DNA from: Peptoniphilus lacydonensis
GTDB lineage: Bacteria > Bacillota > Clostridia > Tissierellales > Peptoniphilaceae
Assembly: GCF_900106515.1 (NCBI RefSeq)
Contig: NZ_FNWF01000002.1
Location: 216,001-280,000, forward strand
Direction of reading: 5' to 3'
Length of the DNA stretch: 64,000 nucleotides
This document shows positions 26,779 through 33,956 of the stretch, in pieces. Made by a program: the position numbers and the translations under genes. The notes below the pieces were generated by a model. The model was not told the origin of the DNA, did no database searches, and worked only from the letters and a program-made list of their open reading frames with translations. How positions within the stretch are numbered: position 1 is the first letter of the stretch; each line of letters opens with the position of its first letter.

Positions 26779-27894
26779 TCAACTTTCTCCAGTTGCCTTA
26801 TCTTGTAAATAGGCATTTATAAACACATCTAAATCTCCATCCATTACCTTTTCCACATCTCCAACATCTATATTTGTCCTATGATCTTTTACCATTGTGT
26901 AAGGTTGGAATACATAAGATCTAATTTGCGAACCCCATGCAATTTGTGAATAATTTCCTTGAAGATCTTCGATTTTTTCTTTTTTTTCCTCTTCAGCAAG
27001 GGCAATTAATTTTGCCTTTAACATATTCATTGCTTTTTCTCTATTTTGAATCTGGCTTCTTTCATTTTGACATTGAACTACAATCCCCGTTGGTATATGT
27101 GTAATTCTAACAGCCGAATCTGTTGTATTTACGTGTTGCCCACCTGCTCCAGAAGATCTATAAGTATCTATCTTTAGTTCTTCTTCTTTTATTTCAACAT
27201 CTGTGTCATCGTTAAGCTCTGGAAAAACATCAACTGATGAAAAAGATGTGTGCCTTCTCTTATTTGAATCGAACGGAGAAATTCTTACAAGTCTGTGTAC
27301 ACCCTTTTCGCCCTTTAAATAACCATAGGCATTATCTCCAGAAATCTTAAGCGTAACAGACTTTATTCCTGCTTCATCTTCCTTTAGAATATCTAGAGTC
27401 TCGATTTTAAATCCCTTATTTTCTGCATACCTAGAATACATTCTTAAAAGCATGCTTGCCCAGTCTTGCGCTTCAGTTCCACCTGCACCTGCATGAATAG
27501 ATAAAATTGCATTATGAGAATCATATTCTCCATTTAAAAGTGTATTTAATTTAAACTCAGCAGTTTTCTTTTCGATCTCTTCTACTAAATTTCTAAAATC
27601 ATCATATGAAGAATAATCTTCTTCTATTTCCATAAGTTCTATTAAATCTTCTGCATCAGTAATTAGTTTATTAAGTTCATCATATTGATCTATCTTTTTT
27701 TGATATGAATTTGTTTCATTTATAATTTTTTGGGCACTGTCGTTATCATCCCAAAAACCTGGTTCCATTTGTTTTTTATTCAACTCTACAACTTTATCCT
27801 TAAGAGAACTTATCTCCAGTGAATCTCCCAAAGCTAATGTAGTATTTTTGGAATTTTCCAGACGCTCTTTATCTAAATAGATATTTTGCTCCAT
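26779..27894 (-). CDS. prfB: Peptide chain release factor 2 (no programmed frameshift)
   Basis: Class I release factor for UGA and UAA. The GGQ motif lies in RSSGAGGQHVNTTDSAVRITH. At 371 residues it is full length in a single frame. The usual in-frame UGA autoregulatory frameshift near codon 25 is absent: LGDSLEISSL reads straight through. The ATG follows AGGAGG. The downstream gene is pyrF, only 7 bp away. Confidence 0.95.
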   Translation of the reverse strand: MEQNIYLDKERLENSKNTTLALGDSLEISSLKDKVVELNKKQMEPGFWDDNDSAQKIINETNSYQKKIDQYDELNKLITDAEDLIELMEIEEDYSSYDDFRNLVEEIEKKTAEFKLNTLLNGEYDSHNAILSIHAGAGGTEAQDWASMLLRMYSRYAENKGFKIETLDILKEDEAGIKSVTLKISGDNAYGYLKGEKGVHRLVRISPFDSNKRRHTSFSSVDVFPELNDDTDVEIKEEELKIDTYRSSGAGGQHVNTTDSAVRITHIPTGIVVQCQNERSQIQNREKAMNMLKAKLIALAEEEKKEKIEDLQGNYSQIAWGSQIRSYVFQPYTMVKDHRTNIDVGDVEKVMDGDLDVFINAYLQDKATGES

Positions 27895-27922
27895 AAAAAT
27901 CCTCCTTTGTTTTGCTTATTTT

Positions 27923-27931
27923 AGTATAACA
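27923..27931 (-). promoter_or_regulatory. Extended -10 promoter for prfB
   Basis: TGT-TATACT on the minus strand, about 28 bp before the ATG; the -35 is weak. Confidence 0.45.
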
Positions 27932-28029
27932 CAGTTGTTATTCATGTTCTAATATAATTTCTTGTAAAGAAAATTTATTTTGAAATTAAATAAATTCTTC
28001 TAAATTGCAACAATAAATCTAAAAATTTT

Positions 28030-28070
28030 TATAAAAAAATTCGGTCATATCAAAAGATACAACCGAATTT
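28030..28070 (-). terminator. Terminator of the acyl-CoA dehydrogenase-flavodiiron operon
   Basis: AAATTCGG/CCGAATTT stem with further pairs inside (TGTATC/GATATGA) followed by a run of T on the minus strand, 23 bp past the flavodiiron stop. Confidence 0.85.
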
Positions 28071-28092
28071 AACATCCACAATAAATTTTTTA

Positions 28093-29334
28093 TTATTTGT
28101 CCTCAGATTTTTCTTTAACTTCTCTAATTTTTTCCATAGACTCGATAATTGAATCAGCAAGAGCTTCCATATCATTTTCATTAGCCCTGTTAAGTGAAGA
28201 ATTAAGAGTTACTCTTTCTCCTAAAACGTCAAACATTTTAAGATTTTCGTCAATATATTCTTCAATCTTATCTCCAACTGTACAAGCCCAAGTTCCATTT
28301 TCAATAATACCAACAGTTCTATTTTGAACATTTAAAGCTTCAAGATCCATCAAAAAATTCTTCATTACTGGATAAATACCTAAATTATAAGTTACTGATG
28401 CAATTACAATGTGAGAATACTTAAATGTATCGGAAATTAGGTAAGACATGTGAGTATTACTTACATCGTGAACTACTACATTAGTCATTCCCTTGTCACA
28501 AAGTCTTGATGCAAGAGCTTGTGCAGCACGTTCAGTATTTCCATACATTGATGCATAAACAATCATTACGCCTTCTTCTTCTGGTTCATATCTTGACCAT
28601 TTATCATATTTATCAATAAACCATCCAAGATTTTCTCTCCATACTGGTCCGTGAAGTGGACATATATATTTAATATCAACAGTTGAAGCTTTTCTTAAAA
28701 TATCTTGTACGAATGGACCATATTTTCCTACAATATTAGTCAAATATCTTCTTGCACTGTCTAGCCAATCTCTTTCAAAATCAACTTCGTCAGCAAAAAG
28801 TTTGCCATCTAGAGTTCCGAAAGTGCCAAATGCATCAGCAGCAAATAAAACTCCATCAGTTGTATCAAAACTTACAAGAACTTCTGGCCAGTGAACCATA
28901 GGTGCTTCTAAAAATACAAATTCGTGTTTCCCAAAGGATATAGTATCTCCTTCTGCAACTATAATTTGTTGTTCTTCGCTTACATGGAATCCATATTGAT
29001 TCATGAATTCAAAACCCTGTTCACTTGCAATTATTTTAACATCAGGGTATCTCAATATTATCTCATCAATGGCAGCAGCATGGTCTGGTTCCAAGTGGTG
29101 AATTACTAAATAATCAAGGTCTTCACCATCAAGAACTTCAGAAACATTTTCTAAATAGTCTTTTACGATTGACCAGTCAACTGTATCAAATAAAACATTC
29201 TTTTCGTCTTTCAATAAATATGAATTATAAGTTACTCCCTCAGGAATAGGAAATATATTTTCAAATAATTCTAGTCTATGATCATTGCCACCAACATAGT
29301 AAAGATCATCTGTAACTTTTCTAACAGTATACAT
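28093..29334 (-). CDS. Flavodiiron protein (FprA type; O2/NO reductase)
   Basis: Reduces O2 to water or NO to N2O with electrons usually delivered by rubredoxin. The N-terminal beta-lactamase-like domain has the diiron ligands H80-x-E82-x-D84-H85 (HLEPDH), then MVHWPE, LFAADAFGTFG and CPLHGPVWR. The flavodoxin domain begins near residue 255 (VIVYASMYGNTERAAQ) for FMN. At 413 residues it has no fused rubredoxin or reductase. The gene lies only 11 bp after the dehydrogenase-ETF-rubredoxin fusion, which may supply its missing rubredoxin. Confidence 0.93.
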   Translation of the reverse strand: MYTVRKVTDDLYYVGGNDHRLELFENIFPIPEGVTYNSYLLKDEKNVLFDTVDWSIVKDYLENVSEVLDGEDLDYLVIHHLEPDHAAAIDEIILRYPDVKIIASEQGFEFMNQYGFHVSEEQQIIVAEGDTISFGKHEFVFLEAPMVHWPEVLVSFDTTDGVLFAADAFGTFGTLDGKLFADEVDFERDWLDSARRYLTNIVGKYGPFVQDILRKASTVDIKYICPLHGPVWRENLGWFIDKYDKWSRYEPEEEGVMIVYASMYGNTERAAQALASRLCDKGMTNVVVHDVSNTHMSYLISDTFKYSHIVIASVTYNLGIYPVMKNFLMDLEALNVQNRTVGIIENGTWACTVGDKIEEYIDENLKMFDVLGERVTLNSSLNRANENDMEALADSIIESMEKIREVKEKSEDK

Positions 29335-29345
29335 TATATCCTCCT

Positions 29346-31283
29346 TTATTTTCTATCAGCAGGGAAATCAGCTTCAATAAAGTTTTGTTTTTCTTCTTGA
29401 CATTCTGGGCAAGTCCAATCATCTGGTAATTTTTCAAAATCAGTACCAGGATCAATTTCGCCTTCTGGATCTCCATAGTTTGGATCATATTCGTATCCGC
29501 ATCCTGGACATACCATAACTTTATAGTTTGGGGCTAATTTTCTAGGTTTAGATCTTCTTACTTTTTTCATTGGAGGTGCTGGTTCTTTTTCTCCAGTTCC
29601 AAATGCTTCTGCAAGTAGTGGCATAATTTCAAACATATCTCCAACTATTCCGTAATCGCAATTTTTAAATATAGGTGCACCAGCATTCTTATTTATTGCA
29701 ACAATAGTTGATGCGTTCTTAATACCTTTCAAATGTTGATTTGCGCCTGAAATACCACAAGCAATATACAAGTTTCCGTTGAACTTTTGTCCAGACATAC
29801 CAACATATCTTTCAAGAGGTACTAATTTCATTGTTTCAGCAACAGGTCTTGAACTACCTAATGCAGCACCAGCAGCATGAGCAAGATCTCTTGCAATATC
29901 CATGTTTTCTTCTCCGCCGATTCCTTTACCAACTGAAACTACTCTTTCTGCATCATAAATAGGAGTATCTATATCAATTCCTACTGAAAAGTCGTATCCG
30001 TCTTTTTTTAAATTTTTAACTAAAATATCAACAGCTTCTTCTGCTGTGTCAGCTTTAATTATTTCTCTTTTTCTATCTCCAGTTATGGGTCCTGCCTTTT
30101 TATCTATTACAGCAGCTTTACCTTTTTTCTTAGGAGCTTTTCCAATAAGATTACTTGCAACAACAACTCTTTGAATTTCAGAAGTACCTTCATATATAGT
30201 TGTAATCTTAGCATCTCTGAAAAATCTTTCTACATCCATACCCTTTAGATATCCATTACCGCCATGGATTTGAAGAGCTTCGTTAACAACCCACATTGCA
30301 ACTTCAGATGCAACAGTTTTTGCCATTGCAGCTTCCATTGAGTAATTTTCATGATTTTGTTTCATTTCAGCAGCAGAATAAACCATAAGTCTTGCGGCTC
30401 TAATTTTTGTAGCCATATCTGCAATCTTAAACGCAACAACTTGTTGTTGAGCAATAGGTCTTCCAAATTGAATTCTTTCTTTTGCATAAGCAAGAGCAGC
30501 TTCATAAGCACCTTGTGCAATACCTAATGCTTGAGATGCTATACCAATTCTACCGCCATCAAGTGTTTGCATTGCAATTCTAAAACCTTGACCTTCTTTA
30601 CCAAGTAAATTTTCTTTAGGAACTTTAACATTGTTAAATTGAAGTTCAGCAGTAGTTGAAGATCTAATACCTAATTTGTCATAGTGATCTCCAAATGTAA
30701 ATCCATCCCAACCTTTTTCTACAATGAAAGCAGAAATTCCATGAGTACCGATTCCTGGTGTAGTAACTGCATATACAACATAAGTATCTGCAGCAGGAGC
30801 ATTTGTAATAAATATTTTATTACCATTTAAAATATAATAGTCACCATCAAGAACAGCAGTTGTTTCAGTTCCTCCAGCATCAGAACCTGCATTAGGTTCA
30901 GTAAGTCCAAAAGCACCAAGTTTCTTTCCTTGAGCAAGAGGTCTTAGATATTTTTCTTTTTGTTCTTTTGTACCAAAAGCTTGAATTGGATAAGATCCTA
31001 ATGATGTATGTGCTGATAAAACAACGCCAACACCTGCATCTACTCTTGATAATTCTTCAACAGCAATTGCATAAGAAATAACGTCTTTACCTGCTCCACC
31101 TTCTTCTTCAGGATAAGGAAGCCCCATCCAACCATTTTCGCCAATTTTCTTAATGATTTCTTCTGGAAATTCATTGTTTTGATCAAGACCAAAAGATAAT
31201 GGCTTAATCTCTGCTTCTGCAAATTCTCTCACAGCCTTACGAAGAGCTTCATGTTCAGCAGTAGTCTTATACATATTTGACAT
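29346..31283 (-). CDS. Acyl-CoA dehydrogenase-ETF alpha-rubredoxin fusion
   Basis: Three modules in 645 residues. Residues 1-385 are an acyl-CoA dehydrogenase, with FGLTEPNAGSDAGG and FITNA at the flavin site, the catalytic Glu365 in YEGTSEIQR, and LQIHGGNGYL. Residues about 405-565 are the FAD-binding C-terminal domain of ETF alpha, with GSSRPVAE, VGMSGQKF, CGISGANQH and NCDYGIVGDMFE. Residues 590-640 are a rubredoxin with CPGC (592-595) and CPEC (625-628), plus GYEYDPNYGDP and LPDDW. The ETF alpha N-terminal domain and ETF beta are absent. A GGAGG precedes the ATG, and a strong promoter with a dyad operator lies upstream. Substrate chain length cannot be told from sequence. Confidence 0.92.
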   Translation of the reverse strand: MSNMYKTTAEHEALRKAVREFAEAEIKPLSFGLDQNNEFPEEIIKKIGENGWMGLPYPEEEGGAGKDVISYAIAVEELSRVDAGVGVVLSAHTSLGSYPIQAFGTKEQKEKYLRPLAQGKKLGAFGLTEPNAGSDAGGTETTAVLDGDYYILNGNKIFITNAPAADTYVVYAVTTPGIGTHGISAFIVEKGWDGFTFGDHYDKLGIRSSTTAELQFNNVKVPKENLLGKEGQGFRIAMQTLDGGRIGIASQALGIAQGAYEAALAYAKERIQFGRPIAQQQVVAFKIADMATKIRAARLMVYSAAEMKQNHENYSMEAAMAKTVASEVAMWVVNEALQIHGGNGYLKGMDVERFFRDAKITTIYEGTSEIQRVVVASNLIGKAPKKKGKAAVIDKKAGPITGDRKREIIKADTAEEAVDILVKNLKKDGYDFSVGIDIDTPIYDAERVVSVGKGIGGEENMDIARDLAHAAGAALGSSRPVAETMKLVPLERYVGMSGQKFNGNLYIACGISGANQHLKGIKNASTIVAINKNAGAPIFKNCDYGIVGDMFEIMPLLAEAFGTGEKEPAPPMKKVRRSKPRKLAPNYKVMVCPGCGYEYDPNYGDPEGEIDPGTDFEKLPDDWTCPECQEEKQNFIEADFPADRK

Positions 31284-31361
31284 ATTTTCCTCCTTTTTAA
31301 TTAAAAATAATTACAAATATTTTCCATCGCAATAATGAAATATTAAATATACACCAAGGTG

Positions 31362-31383
31362 GTATACAATATCTAAAGTATAC
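31362..31383. promoter_or_regulatory. GTATAC-N10-GTATAC dyad over the -10/start site
   Basis: Two GTATAC palindromes separated by 10 bp (31362-31367, 31378-31383). The second overlaps the -10. Each is followed by TCTAAAGT (31372-31379 and 31393-31400), so the region also reads as an imperfect direct repeat. CACC-n2-GGTG follows just downstream (about 31353-31362). Likely repressor or activator site; regulator unknown. Confidence 0.5.
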
Positions 31384-31405
31384 AACAACTTCTCTAAAGT
31401 GTCAA
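31377..31405 (-). promoter_or_regulatory. Strong promoter of the dehydrogenase-flavodiiron operon
   Basis: TTGACA (31400-31405), 17-bp spacer, TATACT (31377-31382) on the minus strand, giving a leader of about 85 bases. Confidence 0.8.
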
Positions 31406-31593
31406 AACATTTTCATTAAAACAAAATAATTTTTTAAATTTTTTGCTCTTTAAATTATTATTTTCTTAACTAAGTTACTTATACCCATTTTTAATAAAAA
31501 TAATATATCTTATTAAATATTGTAAAATATTATTTTTATTATACAATATTAACAAATGAAAAATTGTACTTTGTATTTATGAATGGAGGTATT

Positions 31594-32175
31594 ATGGAAG
31601 TTAAGAATTTATTAAATTGGCGAAGAAGTTACAGAAAATTTGACGAGTCTAAAAAAATTTCCAAAAAAGATAAAGACGAAATTTTAGATTCAATTAAATT
31701 TGCATCTTGTGCAAACAATAGACAGACTCTAAGATTTATTTCTGTGGAAAGTGAAGAAAAAGTTTTAGAAATTTTTGAAAATACAAAATGGGCTGCTTCC
31801 CTTTCCAATGAAATTGGCCGCCCTAAGATTGGTGAAAGACCAGTTTATTTTATTGCAGTTTTAACAAATGAAGATAAAAAATTGAAATTTAACGGAATTG
31901 ATGAAGGTCTTGTTATATCAAATTTAACTTTAATAGCTGCAGAGAAAGGCATTGGTTCGTGCATAATTGGAAGTGTTAATGATAATAAAATGCGTAAAAT
32001 CTTAAATTATGAAAATAACTTTTCTTGCGAAGTAGTCATCGCTTTTGGATATCCAAAAATTAAATCTACAATAAAAGAAATAAATACTAAAGAAGATCAA
32101 TCTTATTATTTAGATGAAGACAAAAATTATATAGTTCCAAAATATAAAGTCGAAGACATAGTAAGGAGAATGTAG
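31594..32175 (+). CDS. Nitroreductase-family flavoprotein
   Basis: FMN-dependent nitroreductase-type oxidoreductase. Family features are the RRSYRKFDE start, CANNRQTLRFI, GIDEGLVISNLTLIAAEKGIGSCIIGS and VVIAFGYPK. The ATG at 31594 follows GGAGGTATT. The open frame to 31564 lacks a site. 193 residues. It overlaps the PTS IIC gene by one base. The physiological substrate is unknown. Confidence 0.85.
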   Translation: MEVKNLLNWRRSYRKFDESKKISKKDKDEILDSIKFASCANNRQTLRFISVESEEKVLEIFENTKWAASLSNEIGRPKIGERPVYFIAVLTNEDKKLKFNGIDEGLVISNLTLIAAEKGIGSCIIGSVNDNKMRKILNYENNFSCEVVIAFGYPKIKSTIKEINTKEDQSYYLDEDKNYIVPKYKVEDIVRRM

Positions 32176-33194
32176 TGACAAAAGAAAGCTTTAACGAAAA
32201 ATTAAAAAAGAAATCAAAGTTATATTTTATTGATGCTCTAGGTGCAATGGCTTTTGGTCTTTTTGCAACCTTATTAGTTGGAACAATTTTAAATACAATT
32301 GGAAAAACTTTTAATATTTCCTTTTTATCTGAGGTATTGTGGCCTCTTGCTCAAAAAGCTACGGGGCCAGCCATAGCTGTTGCAATAGCAAGCTCAATGT
32401 CTGCTCCAAGTCTTGTAGTTTATGCATCAACAGTAGTTGGGATCGCTGGTAATGAACTTGGTGGACCTATGGGAGTTTATATAGCTACAATTTTTGCAGT
32501 TGAATTTGGAAAACTCGTTAGTAAAAAGACAAAAATAGATATAATTGTAACTCCTGTAGTCACAGTTTTAGTTGGCGTTTTTATTGCAAATTTTGTTGGT
32601 CCTTATATAAGTGCCTTTATGAATTTCCTCGGCTTAATTATTATGAATGCAACAGAAAAAGCACCTTTCTTTATGGGAATAATTGTATCTGTAATCGTTG
32701 GAATAGTTTTGACACTACCAATATCATCTGCAGCACTGTGTATGATGCTATCACTTTCATCACTTGCAGGTGGAGCTGCAACTATTGGCTGTTGTTGTCA
32801 AATGATTGGATTTGCAGTTATGTCATATAGAGATAACAAAATGGAAGGTTTAGTTGCACAAGGTTTAGGAACAAGTATGCTTCAAATGCCAAATATTGTT
32901 AGAAAACCAATAATTATTTTGCCACCTATTATTTCTTCTGCGATATTAGGACCTGTTTCAACTATTATTTTTAAACTTGAAAATACTCCTTTAGGCTCTG
33001 GTATGGGAACAAGTGGACTTGTTGGTCAAATTTCTACTTTTACAGCAATGCCTCAAGTTCCTTTCACAAAACTTTTAGGAATAGTAATTTTAATGCATAT
33101 TATTTTGCCAGCTATCTTAACTTTTTCAATCTATGAAATTTTTTATAGAAAAGGTCTTATTCAAAATGGTGACATGAAACTTTACTTTAATTAA
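32175..33194 (+). CDS. PTS EIIC_2-family membrane transporter
   Basis: A 339-residue membrane protein of the PF13303 (PTS_EIIC_2) type with about nine or ten helices. Family-like features are FIDALGAMAFGLFATLLVGTI, ALCMMLSLSSLAGGAATIGCCCQMIGFAV and the GTSGLVGQI stretch. It has no EIIA or EIIB domain and none is adjacent, so it may not be phosphotransferase-coupled. It begins with GTG after AGGAG inside the end of the nitroreductase gene, so the two are co-transcribed. Substrate unknown. Confidence 0.8.
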   Translation: MTKESFNEKLKKKSKLYFIDALGAMAFGLFATLLVGTILNTIGKTFNISFLSEVLWPLAQKATGPAIAVAIASSMSAPSLVVYASTVVGIAGNELGGPMGVYIATIFAVEFGKLVSKKTKIDIIVTPVVTVLVGVFIANFVGPYISAFMNFLGLIIMNATEKAPFFMGIIVSVIVGIVLTLPISSAALCMMLSLSSLAGGAATIGCCCQMIGFAVMSYRDNKMEGLVAQGLGTSMLQMPNIVRKPIIILPPIISSAILGPVSTIIFKLENTPLGSGMGTSGLVGQISTFTAMPQVPFTKLLGIVILMHIILPAILTFSIYEIFYRKGLIQNGDMKLYFN

Positions 33195-33211
33195 TTTTAT
33201 TTATTGATTTT

Positions 33212-33248
33212 AAAAAAGACGAGGATTTTTATTTTCCTCGCCTTTTTT
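33212..33248 (+). terminator. Terminator after PTS IIC gene
   Basis: AAAAAAGaCGAGGA/TCCTCGcCTTTTTT hairpin ending in six T. Confidence 0.85.
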
Positions 33249-33551
33249 ACTTTGATATTTTGAAACGTCCCTGTTTCATTAATTTTATAGTTTTCAGCCT
33301 GCTCTAAAACCATGTTAAGCACTTCTTCGCTCCATTAAGGAAGATATCCCTCTTTTTCAACCAAGGTTTTGACTTTATCATATTCCTTGAATCTCATTAA
33401 GTTCTGCTATTTCTAATAGTTTTATAAGAAATTAATTTAAAATCTAACTCTTAAAATCTTAAAATTTACATTAACTATTTTTAAAGCTAAGGGACAAATC
33501 GAAAAGCCACTTACAAATAATCCGCCTCGTTTATAGAGAAAATTGACATTT
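33249..33551 (-). pseudogene. Intergenic stretch with an unidentified broken small gene
   Basis: On the minus strand from about 33393 the frame reads MRFKEYDKVKTLVEKEGYLP, TAA, then WSEEVLNMVLEQAENYK and NETGTFQNIKVKK up to about 33250. It is one frame with a single stop and looks like a decayed small gene. I do not recognise it; the start is faintly like DUF4926 proteins. Nothing else is seen in 33421-33551. Confidence 0.3.
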
Positions 33552-33590
33552 AAAAATCGGCACAAAGGATAATACCTTCATGTCGATTAA
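33552..33590 (-). terminator. Terminator after GNAT gene
   Basis: AATCG-n5-AAGG-n6-CCTT-n5-CGATT followed by T residues on the minus strand. Confidence 0.65.
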
Positions 33591-33613
33591 ATTTTAAGGA
33601 AATAAACCCCTAA

Positions 33614-33880
33614 TTATACTCTAACATCATCAAACTCACTTGACGCAATTTTCTTTTCTACATAAGAGCAAGTTGCCTTAATTTTTTTATTGTTATCTCT
33701 TGCATCAGAAACAAGTTTATCTACAAGTTCTCCTGCAAGACCTTGTCCACCATACTCAGGTTTTACAATTGTGTGAAGTGCATCGATAATATCCCCTTTG
33801 TCTTCATATTGTAATATCCCTTTATAGTCTTCTTCACTCTCTCCTATATAATAACAATTCTTTCCTTTTTTTACTTCCAT
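33614..33880 (-). CDS. Small GNAT-like N-acetyltransferase (YjdJ/PF14542 type)
   Basis: An 88-residue protein of the minimal GNAT fold. The acetyl-CoA-binding turn is HTIVKPEYGGQGLAGELVDKLVSDAR, and ATCSYVEKKIA is the usual C-terminal strand. The substrate is unknown. AGGAGG precedes the ATG. It is a single-gene unit with its own terminator. Confidence 0.85.
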   Translation of the reverse strand: MEVKKGKNCYYIGESEEDYKGILQYEDKGDIIDALHTIVKPEYGGQGLAGELVDKLVSDARDNNKKIKATCSYVEKKIASSEFDDVRV

Positions 33881-33956
33881 TAATTATAACCTCCTATCTT
33901 AATCTTTTTTATATTTTACCCAATTAAGATAGAATATTACATTTTTCATAGCTTAA

